From assembly GCA_948470475.1 (NCBI GenBank), contig OX419335.1:21417999-21481998 (forward strand): 64,000 bases of DNA, given 5' to 3'. Each line of letters starts with the position of its first letter. The first letter of the stretch is position 1. This document shows positions 1 to 12,911 of this stretch, piece by piece. A model generated the notes under the pieces. That model was not told where the DNA came from. It did not search any database and saw only the letters and a list, made by a program, of their open reading frames with translations. The DNA comes from Galaxea fascicularis. Its lineage: Eukaryota; Cnidaria; Anthozoa; Scleractinia; Euphylliidae. Made by a program: the position numbers and the translations under genes.

Positions 1-1759
1 AGCTCTATGAAGCAGATGTCGATTTCTAGTGGGAAAAATGTATTGCATTATACACATCTGTCAACTGGCTAGTGACCTATCCACTGGGTAATGCTATCCT
101 TCCTCAGTTTTAACAACTCGATGAGGTTGTCAGCTTAGATACAAACGTTTTTCGGCTACTTTGTCGGTGATCAGTGACTTTATACTTAACTAAGCGCTCG
201 AACCTCGAAGCATGTAGCTTGGCACTTCGTTTCCTCTTGCTTGTGTTTGCAGTTTGTTGATTTGTGGTTGTGGATGTTATTCGCTGTGGGTTTTGCAGTT
301 TTGACTGGCAAAGGCCTGTTGGTTTTGTTTTCTTGTGTCTCAAGGAGGCTTCTCTCCCTACATTGCTTAGTGTCGTATCGTCCTTATATTTCATATAGCG
401 CCATATTTCACGACCAGCCGTTTTTACCATGTTAGAACTTAAATCGTAAGAATTTCGGATTCGTTTGAGGATTATACCGCGTCCATATTGTACCTATACG
501 AATACTTTATTGACAACTGTCATAGTTTTGAGAGGAAGGGATTCATTTTGGTTTTATAAATTGGGGTCCTAAAGTTTCCTTTTCATGCCTCAGAAAGGTG
601 GTGGTGGTGGGCTTCGTCAGAGGGGCGACTCCTGGTTCTTCTCCTCTGAACAGTTGTGTTTTGTGGTCTCAGGTCTTCGCGTACCACTACTTGTCAGACA
701 CCGACGGCAGCATTTTCGTGCAACTTGTTGCATAAATGTTGCGTTGGGGGATGCAAACTGTTTTTTCGTTTTTCTCAAAGACGACGTCGTCTTTTTGTTT
801 AGCAATATGAAGATGTGTTACACATGTGTGTGATAAAACGCACCACAAACAATTGCAACTGGAATCCTTTTGTTTTTGTTCGTTCTGTGTTCCCTGCAGG
901 GAGGTGGCGGGTGTGAGTGTGAGATAAGGGAACAAGATGCCACTCAGAGAAACAAAAAAATGAAGTTTAAGGTAGCTAAACACATGGATCTTGCCTGATT
1001 CGTTTACGGAGATCGTTTCTGGTTACAGCAAGATGAGATAAGTCATCCCTGAACAGTGATCTAAACACGTAGCGGTGAGAGGAAAGAATGAAAATAGGGA
1101 ACTGAATGCAGCACCATGCGTGTATGCTGAATATTCTTATTTTGTCACCAATCTAAGCGTTGTTGATTAAATGTTTTGGGGTCCAATGTTGGTCAGTGAT
1201 TTCAACGTATTATGATATAACTATATGGAGCTTTAAGTGTCTGGCAGAGTAGAGGTTGCGATTATTTTTATTGTAACTAGCAAAATAGTGAAAATTTCAA
1301 ACCCCTATAGGCATAAAAGGGTAAAACAGTTCAAATAGATTTTCTTAAAAGGAAAGAAACTGATGGTGTGACGACAAGGACAGGTTCTCTTACAAAAGTC
1401 ATTTTTGGACCGGTTTTAGTTAACCTAAGTATAGTTTTAACGTTTGGGATTGGTTCGGTACTGGGGTGTACTCTCCTGATTTGCATTTTCTTTCATCCTG
1501 ATTAGTGTCAGTTTGCGAGAAGATGCCTGGTAACAATGGAAGGTGAATGAGGGACAGGGATCATTTTATGAAGTGGCTTTAGAAAGGTACCTGTTAACGG
1601 AAGGTTGGGAATAAAGAAGGAGGGACACTGGGCAAGCTACACCTTCCTATTAACAATGCTGTGCAGGCGTGCCATTTACGTGGCTGCAAATAGATTAGTT
1701 AATTTAGGATGAAAGAGGAACAAAGGTGGGGGATTTCAGACGATTGGAGTATAATTTAA
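1..1759. other. Intergenic, no gene recognised
   Basis: Open frames here are short, overlap on both strands and have no recognisable domain. CpG dinucleotides occur at ordinary frequency. I see no RNA gene or mobile-element ends. Confidence 0.5.
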
Positions 1760-2050
1760 TCTTTGCGTTCAATGTAAACATTTATTGGAATTAAGATCTT
1801 CATGGCTCTTTGGCCTAAGCTATGAATAAAGTTGAGAGAAAGCTTATCGTCAGGCTTCTATTGTTTATTTTATTTTCTTTGTTTAGCAGTAATCAAACGC
1901 TTGAACTAATTTTCTCGTTGCGTTTAATGAGGACATTTCTTGGCATTAAAACTTGGCTTTTCGGCTTCAGTTATTTATGAAGTTGAAGGAATTATCGCCA
2001 GGCTTCAATCGTTTTGCTTTGAACGGTTATTATTTAGCAATTGGGCGCAT
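1760..2050. repeat. Diverged local tandem duplication, about 150 bp x 2
   Basis: Two neighbouring segments align over most of their length. TTGCGTTCAATG near 1763 corresponds to TTGCGTTTAATG near 1918, and ATCGTCAGGCTTC near 1846 to ATCGCCAGGCTTC near 1994. Both are followed by a T-rich stretch and a TTTAGCA motif. Spacing is 148-155 bp with small indels, so the duplication is old. No coding potential is seen. Confidence 0.6.
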
Positions 2051-5000
2051 GGCGTTTTGCCGCGACATTTAATGTGCCTGCAATGAAGGGAACAAAAAAC
2101 TAGATTCGTGCGCAATGTAAGTGCAAGCTAGCTTCTCTCGGAAACTGAACAAAACAATTGCTTTTTAATGAATGATGTGCTCTTTTCTAGGAAAGGAGTG
2201 AACATCGAAATAAAAAAAAAATCACTGAAGTCTAGCGTCTGAAATAACTAATAGCTAGGATAATAATGGTTTCTTGTATAACTTTAGATACTCACGGCAT
2301 TGCCGTGTCTTCTATATGTTCTTCTACTTTGATGGTGGACGTGTAAAAATCTTTGTTGCCCTTCTTAGTGTGAAATCTAGTTGCTTCGTTGAAAGGAAAA
2401 GGTCTAGTTTATTTGAAGTAACCATTATTTGTTTGAGGTTGAATTTTTAAATATAATACAGGTTAATCTATCAATTTAAATGCTTATAGTGTAGTTATAT
2501 TGAAAAAAATGCTTAGTGTTAATAGTGGCTTGCTTTCCTTAAACTCCTTTTACATATTAAACAATTTTCGGGGCAACATTTATAGCGCCAGCGCTTAGGA
2601 TTCAAATTGTTAGTGTACACCAGTATAAACTAGCTTCGATTCTGTGTTATTTAGTTGGGATGCCTCTCCTTTTCTCTCGATAACTTGGGCGTCCTCACCT
2701 TACAGACGAAAGATGAGGGTTTTTAAAGGTAACGCACATCACACAAATATACTAAAATGAATTTTAATCAAATTGGCATCAGTTCCGACGAAAAGTTTGC
2801 CCTATAATTGCATTTTTAAACGAGCTTCAAAATAAAGTTAAATTAGTTGATGCTCAGTAACACAGTTCAGCGACTGAAACTTAAAAGTCATGACATTGAA
2901 ACCACTTTAAGAACCCACCCTTCCTACTGGTAAGGGAAGGATGTGTATTACACCTATGCGAGGTCAGACTCTTCACATTTATTCTTGGACGGGCTGGGTG
3001 TCGTGAAATCAGAAAAAAAGGCGGTTAGTAGGTGTCAAGGGAGCGGCCTTCGCTAACTGATTTCGTAACCCATTGGTTATTGTAACGTTTACTAATAGAA
3101 TCTGTGAGAATATTTGCTGCATACATCGATTATCATTGTATTCTCTAGTATACATCACAATATTCAAGAAAACTTGTAATCTCGGGGACAAAAGCCGTCT
3201 TTCTCTCTTTATTTTTCTTCAAATCGTTCCTCTTTTCCATCTATATATCTATTCTGTTTATCTTCTTAGTTTTTCCTCGTTTTGTCGACTTGTCGTTTCA
3301 CCTTTTCCTGGAAAGGAAAGACAAAGAATTAGACTTGGAGCCTTACAGTGAATCTGTGTATTCTTAATCTCACTTGTTGGTGATTCGTGGATAAGAGTCG
3401 TTTTGTTATTTAGTATTTGTACCAATGGCGACATCAACCGATATTTTCTGGGCCACATTTTATATTACAGTTAAAAGACGCAATACCTCCGCACATTTAA
3501 GAAGCAAAAGAACATTTTTATTATCTACAAATAACTTCTTTTTTGAAACTTCAGCTGTCTTTTTCGACTATAGAAGTTCTCTTATTCATTTACTTTATTT
3601 AATTCAATATAACCACTTCACCTTAACGCAGGTTTTCCGTTGCAATCCATCGCTACTTTATATCGTTGATTCATTGTGTAATTAATGTCAACTATATTGA
3701 CAATCTCTCAATGTCAAAATCACAATATAGTTAACTGCTGTACAGTTTAGATGAGTGTATAAGGTCCACTAACTAAACGTCTCCATGTCTCTGGGTTAAT
3801 GACCGCTTGGATATGCCAAATTAACGGAAAAGGTGAAAGCAATAAAGACTTAATTGTCATGTTTTATTATATGCTGTTTAAATGCCTTTTTTTTTAGAAA
3901 TGTTTGGGTGACAACACGTAATGAAATAACCACTATCTGTTTGTGTTGGGAACAAAAGCGCTCGTAACAAGATTTTGTGTTGTCGGTCCGCATTTCATAT
4001 CGCCCACTCTAGAAAGGAGACACCGTTTCTCCTCTGAACAGACAAAAAGCGTTCATTCAGTCCGGTGATATTGTCCCCTTGATTTCAGCGCTGTGGTTTT
4101 CCTGACCTTGAGAAGTGTTTCGAACAACAAACTTTGCATATTGTTACTAAGGAACTAAACAACATGGGCTGGGCAACAATTTAAGAAAAACAAGGTGTTT
4201 AATACTATGAAAAATAGCAGATCACGGTTTTTTAGCTTCTAGAAAGTACTTTTTCTTTAGTGAAACAGGTTTTAAGTCTTTTAGATCCAACCTTGCCCTC
4301 AAGTGGATTCTTTAAATAAACGAATGGTTTCGTACTAATGTGACTTTTTCGAGAGCAAAAAAAAAAAACAGAGATCGTTTGCAGATATTGGATCTTATGG
4401 CTGCCGCAAGCGAGGCGATTCGTGCGCTAGATGTTTTGTGCGATTTAAATCAAGATAAAATGCAGCGACAACAACCAGGAATAGTATGGTTTCCTGTCTA
4501 CTATGTAGAGAAAGAAATAAAACAAGAGAAAAGGACGAATCAATGGGGCAATTAGTAAAAGAAATATTAACGTGAAAAATTAGGAAGTTATCATTTTTGA
4601 TATTTTGTGTTGAAAGGGTGATTCGCTTTAATTGACATATAGAGGGCTATAATTTCGATTTGATTTGACAAAGAAAGAAATTGACCATTAATAAGATTGG
4701 AATTTACAGTTTTGCAAAACAATAGCTCACTCAAGGGCTCTCATGAGCCGGAGAGTTGTAAGAGAAAGAAGGTCACTTTTCTCACGCATGTAAAACTCAA
4801 CCAATATTGTATCTATTGATTCGATCTGATTTTATTATCCCACATCAGAAAATAACGCCCCTCCGGACTAAAAATACAATCAAAATCTTGATTGGAGACA
4901 ATTCCCTTGTTTTTGAAATGTTGCCCTGAATTAAAAACAACTGCAACTATTTTTTTTTTTTACTAAACATAGGATACTGCGTGCGCAATTAGTCGATGGA

Positions 5001-5176
5001 CACTTGTGTAGCACATGAAATGAAGCTCGTAAAAGCGGTTCCAGGCATTAGTCTCTTGTTATTTGTTCACTTAAAATAAACTCTAGTATGCACGAAAATG
5101 GAGTTTTTTTGGCTTGGGCTAGGATGAAAGTTTTATTTCTATCTGTGGAATCATTTGGTTTCTGAACGATCCATGT
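2051..5176. other. Intergenic, no gene recognised
   Basis: AT-rich sequence with scattered short open frames of unremarkable composition. No exon with protein similarity, RNA gene or element termini were recognised. Confidence 0.45.
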
Positions 5177-5810
5177 CCTGTTTACAATGAAGTACAGGCT
5201 GTAGCGATCACGTTTTCGATTTTCTTGATAACATCTTTGATGTACCAGAACGTGAATGTTTGCATAATTGTGTGATATGACAATTCATTTCAGTTGTTTT
5301 AACTCCTTAGGGAGCTTTTCTAGCACTTTTTTGAGCGAAGAATCTGAGTAAATTCTGTAACAAAGTCAATTGCTATGTTCTAACCTCATTCCTTTTAATC
5401 CGGTGAACACGTGTTGCCTTGCAACTTTAGTGTTTTCTTAGCTTCCTGTTTAAAATAGAACGCATTCCATATTTTCCTGATAAGACCACTGACGTGCATT
5501 CAGAACGAGAGAGTGACTTTTAAGTCAAATTTTCTTTTAAGAGGTAGTAACAATTCACTCCGCTTTAAAAGGATTGCCCACCATCCTTAAAGCGCGAACA
5601 CGTTTTCAGTTAAGATCTTTTCTGTAACATGTAATTTGTTAAGAAACTTCGCCCTTGTTTAGAAAGGAAATTCACACGAGTTGCCTTTACACTATAGGGG
5701 TTTCCCATTGTGCTGTTTAAAATGGAGGACACGTCTTAGATTTTCTTGATAAGATCACTGACGTACATTCGGACAGAGAAGAACGTCACTTTTTGCATAA
5801 TTTTAATTTG
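5177..5810. repeat. Diverged tandem array, about 268 bp x 3 (last copy partial)
   Basis: Three related blocks begin with CTGTTTA(C/A)AATG at about 5177, 5445 and 5712, i.e. 268 and 267 bp apart. Each continues to a TTTC(T/C)TGATAA block (5221, 5473, 5742), then a GATGTACC/GACGTGCA/GACGTACA block. Copies 1 and 3 share a TTTGCATAATT end. The linkers also match: TCTGTAACA and CACG(T/A)GTTGCCTT-like words recur ahead of copies 2 and 3. The copies differ by many substitutions and indels, so the array is old. Confidence 0.65.
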
Positions 5811-8800
5811 GGGAGAAAAACAAAATAACCGAAAAACAGATTCTCGTTACGTAATATCTTTTAACTTTCGTAGCATAAACTGAATCTTTTTCGAGTTAAA
5901 GAATACAGCTTTTTTTTTCTTTTCGTGCAAACCGTTTTTTTCTTTCTCTTGTTCTTCTTGCTTGTCGTTCCGCCCCTTTCTTTGTTTCTTGTCTCAAATA
6001 CAGCGAAAATTTGCAAATAGCGTCGAAAGGAGCTTTGGCAACCAGTTCTAGGACAGCATCTAGGATTTTCCCACGATTTTCCATCGAATTAGATTTCTCG
6101 AGAAGCGAGCTCGCTGTCGCCTTCATTATAATCGAATCATCCTATTTTAGTTTGATTTATATTAAAGTGCATGAATCTCATTTCTTCTTTGTAGCTATGA
6201 ACAATCACAGCAGATGATAACCTGTATTTAGTTAACATATCTTGCTTTGATTAATTTGCGGTTTCCTTCTTCCTTTGGTTAAATCAACTGAATTCTGATA
6301 AGTGGTAAGATTCCTTCCAGCAACATTCACAACAAGATGTGACTAGAGTTTGGTGTCAGGCTGGGCAAAAACGTGGGCTTCCATTCAGGGTGTTCAAATG
6401 GAAATTTTGAAGAAAGGAAATTCACTGACCCAAGACTTTTTGTTTTACTTTGTCTTGAGAAAGTTGTGCTCATGCAAAGTTACACGTCGTCTCTAGCACA
6501 CGTTATTTCTTCAGTAGAACCGCAAAATGATTACCTTACTAATGAAAATGATAGCGGAGATTCCTGTGTTTGCGTCCGCTAATATCTTGTGAATTCACTG
6601 CTATTTAACCGCTATATTTAAAATAATGCGGTCCTGGTACTAAATATTTACATTTGCTTTTTTTCCTCTGATGTGACCGATTGTTGTTCGATCTATTGAA
6701 TTATAAACTTGCAAAATAGAGGTATTATATATGGCAATTAAACCATTATTTTCTTAGGTAACTACTACCGCCACGAATTAGCAAAAAAGACGCCGTTTTA
6801 AAACAGGCTCTGGTAACAAGACGACAACAAATGTTTTTCTGTAATAAGTCTAAAATCTGGGTCGGATCTAGGAAAGAACAGAGAACAGTAGTAATGCTAA
6901 TGTTTAACCATAAATAATATTTATGTTATTTTATGCACCATAAATTCTTAGCTTTCTCAAATACACTCACACTCTAGCGAATGAAACAAAATCATACCAG
7001 TAGCCGGCAAACTTAGCAAGTTAATTTTCCTTTTTACTCTGTTCTCGCCGTAAAGGGAGGTATGAATTCTGTGAAAGTGACAGATGGTCTTCACAACTTA
7101 AGTTACAGAGGAAACGACTTTCTTTTGTGAAGCCAAAGGATACGTTGTACTTTTGATAAATGAAATTTATCACGTCTTTATTTATCCTTAATTTGCGAGC
7201 GTTTATTCTATTGAAAGGCCAAACGATGTCTAATGAAGGGAAAATGATTTGAAAAAGATATGAAAGCACACAAGCCAGTAACAAAGGAACAACTGAAATA
7301 CAGCACTGAACAGTGAACAAGTAATTAAAGGAGTTACTCTTTCCTTTTCGCGTGGTGTTTCAGCTAAAAATTTCTAAAAATAAACATGTAGAGAGAGTTT
7401 TGCCTTTTGGAAACGCTGAGCTAATGCCTTTTTCTCAGTGTATTGGTCAATCGTTTCCCTTTGAGGTGCCAAACCTCAAGATCTCATTTGAGGAATTGAG
7501 GGCTGAATGGGCACAATGCTTTGAGTTAAAATATGAACTTTAAACCAGGCGACTTGTGCGTGTGACACCGATTAACCAGCAAAAAAGAAGTCATCCGTAG
7601 AATAGATTGATTCACAGATCGTTTGTTGATAAAATGGCTTAAGATTGGAACGACGCTTTAAAAGAATACAATTTTAGCAGTCGATTAACGCAAAAAAAAA
7701 ACTTGTGTATTTGTATTGAGTTGACATTAATTCCCAGTGGCTTAAAAAACATCTAAAAAGAGTAAATTTAGGGGGATTTGGTTGGTGTCTGTGGTCTCTA
7801 GAAGAAGGTCAACATTGTGTAACTCAAAACGGACGTTATAGAACTCAAAATTCTGTGAAGCCCAAGACTGATATCAATACAGCCAGTTTTGAAAACGTAA
7901 AGCTGGATATCATCTTCCGCTAAAGCTCAACGATACTCAGTTTGTTAGTAGCGAAATGATTCCGCTTCTTATGAAAGGTTATTGACATAGATTTGTTTCT
8001 CATATTCGAGTTAAATGAAATTAAGAAATAATCGAATTATTGAAAGTGGAAACAGTGGTACTCTTGGGAGAATTTTAACCAGCAGACCTATTTTTGGATA
8101 ATTTCGTGTTTTGTTTTCATTTTTACCTACCCTATTCTCTAGCGTCCCTTCTTAGCAGGAAATTGAGTTTTTAACGCCACACAAGTTCCAGATATGGAAG
8201 CCCTAAGCTAAGCTGCCTTTTCGGTTTTGGGAGTCTTTTCGTACAACTGACAGTCTCAGCTTTTCTGAGCAGCAAATCTTCCACAGATAAGGTTACGACG
8301 GTAATATCTTTTTGTAGTAACTGGATGATAAGAAATAACAATTATTGATTTCCATTAAGAAAATGCTAGAACATTTTCACCCGTGAGGATTGCAAGAACT
8401 GATTAATGCCAAGTTCTTTTGGCAAACTATTGGGAGAAAAAACAGAATCACAAATGAAAAAAAAAACAATTTTAATTTTTTTTTAGCCCAAGTGGATTGT
8501 ACGATTGCGTGAAGTAAGAAGCATGAATGCTGCAGGAGTGCAAGTGCGTAGCACCGAAAACATATTGGGACCCACAACAAGGTTGTTTCGAACTAACGCT
8601 CCAATTTATCTGATGTAGAACCCCGTATCAGTTCACTGCTGTCAGTCCCATCAGCCTTTCATGTAGAGAAAACCAATGAATGGAAAATACACGCAGATCG
8701 TGTAAGACTTCGCCACTACTATGTTATTCGAATAGAAAGCTTCGATATACGACCACTCTATGAATGAACTCAAACTAAAATATATTGCTTGTGAGCGAGA

Positions 8801-11800
8801 ACATCACGAAACCATCCCTGAGAAATTACGATAATGAATGTTTTAGGGACATTGCCGCGAATTGCGACGCGTTTTCCACGGTTGTTGTGTTATTATATTC
8901 TCTTTGATTTTAAGTCAAACCTTTATGTTTTTTTAAAATGATGCATTCAAACGTTATAGGCATCCATAAGCGATACTTTAATCCTCCTGGTGATGCTCTA
9001 TGCATCGGACTAATTATCTTTGCATGCGTGCTGAAATGATATAATAACGAAGTTTAGACCTATAAAAATAAATTTATCACTTGTTTTGCAAGAAAAATGC
9101 CAACAGTTGTGCGAGGCCTTATTGGGTGTTACGAGTTGTTATTAAAATACCCCCATTTATTTTGCAAAGCCATCCCTAGCCCTTTCCGATGGTAAACCTT
9201 TTAATGTGGTTGCCTCTTCTAAGCCTGTGGTGCGATCCGCTCGTGCGACCATGAAATAAGAACTACTTAGTATTCTTATCATGTTGCCTTGTTTTATGTC
9301 ATTTTGCAGCATGATATTTTTTAATCCTTTCGAGTTTTCAGCTTTAGTACTCTTGAGGCAAAAAGTTTCTAGCCGAAGTTTTTGTTCCTTTAAACGCGTT
9401 CGTGCAAATCCCACGCCAAATTAAGTCAACAAATTAGGCGTGCCTAAACAATTAGCGAAGAAGGTTCAGGACATTCCACGCAACATGTTTCACCTGATTG
9501 CAATGTTCGTCGCAACAGTGTTCAACAGTGCACAATTCAAGAGCGATCACTAAATCGAAATGTCGCTTGTTGAAATTACCCTCTCGAGACTTGACGATTT
9601 TTAAGTTGATTTGTTTCTCTCCAGCGTCATTAACATTGCTTGTTGTTCTTTCCGAAGTTATTGAACTTATATTATCGACTATGTTCAGTTTAACTAAGAG
9701 GATGCTACTGAGAAGCTAAGGTATTTTTGTTTTTCCTTTTGTGAGTCGACCATGAATAATAACAGCAACCACGGCTGCTTTGTCGAAGACCATAACAACA
9801 AATCTGTACATGTTTTCTTTGTGATGGTAACTAAAACTTACCTAGAACGTGATCAGTTGATTCTAACACCTTTCGGCGAAAAAATCGTTTGCCTCGAGGC
9901 GAATAATTGTACACACAGTTTAACCTTCGTTTAAAGGCACGAGCGGGGATGTTTTAATTTGTAATTACAACAATACCGTACTGATATTGAGCTATATCGA
10001 AGATACTTCAACAAGCCAAAGAGTGCTGCAAAGGCTGAATCGTTTGTTAGATTGCTCATGGTCGCTTTAGATGCTCAATAGGTGCACAGCATTTCCGAAC
10101 CTCAGTTATTCAAAAGAATGAATGCTTGTGGTTTGTTAAGCTACATAGGTGTGCAAATAGAGTTTTTATTTTTTTTGTTTCCATCCAAAATAGGTTACGC
10201 TTTGTCTATTTCTTTTCTTTTTTGTTTAATATTGTGATCTCTAATACGGGAAACGCAGAAATCATTCGAATGTATCTCGGGTTGTACCAGACATGAATTA
10301 TAAAGGAAAAACAGATCCACAAGTTAGGTCTCTTCGAGGCATGACTTTCATGAAAAATAAAACGAATTGTCAGCAAATGAAAAGAACTCGAGCGAAATAG
10401 GTAAAATTATTAATTGAATCAGAACTTGACAAATTTTCATCTTAAAATTTAGAGCAGGTAAAATGCACCATCTTGCTTTTATTAAACATTTTCTTGTGTT
10501 TTATAAAAAGTGATCTAATCTGTAATGCACATTTCGTTTCAGTTAGGCCATTACAGCTAACCTATGGAAGTTTGAACTCCCAGTTTCCACAAAAAGGAAA
10601 CAAGTCTGGCTAAAAATTCTTGTACACTCATCACTGTGTTCCTTTGAGTAAGCTATTGCTTTCATAAAGCTTAGGCTGTGCATTTTTTACTGAACCGACT
10701 TGCACGTGTCCAAGTAGTTATTTGGTGTTAACAAAGATTTCAGACTGTATTTTTGTCTCTGCCTCACTCATTTTCATTTAGAATCAACAATTGCGGTTGT
10801 CAGTCAAGAGATTTATGGGGTTAATTCTCGTAAACCATTGCTTGCATGGTTCTTTTATCGGAGAACAGCATAATCAGGTGTCCCAGTGCGGTCTTTAGAA
10901 CAGGGCTAACTCGAACACATCTTATGACTAATTTTATACCCTTGCTTTGCGTTCACCCTTTATAATAACTGAATTTGTTTTTCTTTCTTGTACTTCGAAT
11001 TCTTTATTCTGAACTCTCTGGAGTAATCCGTTATTTTACCAAAAAATCGTAGACACTAGGTTGGTAGCTTTTGTTTTGTAAATTCACAACAAGTTTATTA
11101 ACAAATTTACTTCTTGGAATTTTGGCTTGAAGAATGTAAGTAATGAGTTCTCCGCTTCCAGTGCGTGATTTGTCAAATCGCAACTCCTGACCACTTATGA
11201 GGGTCAATGATTTCGACCCCATTTCAATGACTTGGCGAACAGAAGACTATCTTAAAAACCGATGTCGTCATTCACCGCAAACTAATCAACCAAAAAAACC
11301 TTTTATGGAATTTCTTGCTATTTTGGTCACTTCTCGAGCTCGTTATAGCGCTATCTACCAACGCAGAGCTGATATTTCTCAGTGTTCAGACCACAATCTA
11401 TGTGGGTAACCTAAAATAATTCACCGATGAATTACAATGTCATTAGTTACCTTAAGTTGGGTTGTCCATTTAGGTTAAGTCGATTCACAAGTCATCCGTG
11501 TAAGTGGATTTACTGACAGCTCTCGCACGACACTGTTCTTCTGAAAACAACGTCCATCACATAGGAAGTGCATAAGGTTCAAATGCATCCGGTCGACTGA
11601 GCTGATCTTAGTTTTATTTCATTTTCGTCATGTGCGGTAATTGCATTGCAGCTCTCAAGCAGTCGCCTAAAGTAAATATTAAACTGAACCGATCGACTCT
11701 TGTGAAAAGGTTTGATAGCCATTCTCCGCCTTCGACTTTCAGCCTCACAATGGCTAATTTGTTGTATATACAAAATCCAGTGGGTGCTTTTATTATAAAC

Positions 11801-12800
11801 TGCTGATTAAATTAACAAAAAAATCCCTATTGTTTAGGGCAAACTGAAGGACTCAATTGCTAGATTCGGATAGAAACAGCTATGTTTTTCAGCAGGGTCA
11901 GGTAGAGTGCGAGTGCTTAGTGCGAGCTTCATTTGAATGATTGTTTTAACCCTGAAGCACAACGCATTAATAATGAGTCACGTTTACAGGAAAGACAGAA
12001 ATTAGGATTTATTCTTTTTTCCATTTCGTGCAACTACAAAGTCGAACTCGGGCCATTGTTTGGTTCGCCGATAATGTCCTCTCGGGAGAGCTTTTTCGAC
12101 ACCTTGGTTGTCAACCTGTCGTCATTAATCATTCGGGAACACTAAGAGTGTTATGTAAATAAGGTGAGCTTCTTTCTGCGCCTTGTTTCATTTGGGGGGC
12201 GCGATTTTTCCATTACCAAAATCGACCACTAAAAAACGCTCAAACAAATCTCATTTCCATTTGTTACAATGAGAGCGTGTTGACGTGTGATAAATTTCGG
12301 AAGCCACGCAAACGTTATCTTTTTGCTTCTTATAATTTCGTGACACCTGTTGTCAATGTTTGCTATGCTCGGTCACGATGGAAACTGCAAATTTTAAGGT
12401 AGTGTTTTCATTGCCCTTGAGCAAGGGCCAGGCCAACGCAGTGCGTAAACCGTGATAAGAATGTAAAGCCCTTGACTTTAGAGCCAAACAATGCGCGTTT
12501 TCATTCTTGCGTTCCACAAATGGTCAGCACTAGTTGCGCAGACTGTCTCTGAAGGGCCTCATTGTCAACTGCATAATAACGCTCCACCCATTTTTGAACA
12601 GCGAATAATGCTGGCTTTTTATAGTTCGCTTGAATGAATTCACAATATAATTAGATTTAGACCTCAAGAGTCACCAAATTACAGATTAAAAGTGACTTCT
12701 CCCATGAGGACAGTCATTAACTATTAATTGAGCTTGCAAATGTACGTAACACAGGAAATACATAAATTCAGGAAAACAATAGGATTGCTAAAAGACTGGC
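5811..12800. other. Intergenic stretch upstream of the Crypton-like gene
   Basis: No gene was recognised. The longest open frames are below 100 codons, overlap on both strands and lack domains. A minus-strand frame near 5896-6126 has a faint CARD-like look, discussed as a weak finding. CpG frequency is normal: about 37 CpG in 9001-9900 by hand count. The last few kilobases probably include regulatory DNA of the gene at 12912, but no specific sites are claimed. Confidence 0.4.
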
Positions 12801-12818
12801 GACATCCTTACGTAGGGG

Positions 12819-12856
12819 TATAAATACGCGTCGCGGTACATAAATCTGTCAGTCAG
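12819..12856 (+). promoter_or_regulatory. TATA box plus initiator of the Crypton-like gene
   Basis: TATAAATA lies at 12819-12826. A TCAGTC initiator-like word lies at 12849-12854 with its A at 12851, about 32 bp after the first T of the TATA box, which is the normal metazoan spacing. A second TCAGAT follows immediately. The predicted 5' UTR would be about 60 bases and reaches the first ATG at 12912 without an intervening ATG-initiated frame of note. The fit of both elements to one start is good but has not been tested. Confidence 0.6.
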
Positions 12857-12911
12857 ATGCTGTGCAGATGAGAGTTTAAAACACTTCGCGGCAGCTATCG
12901 AGTGTTAGAGT

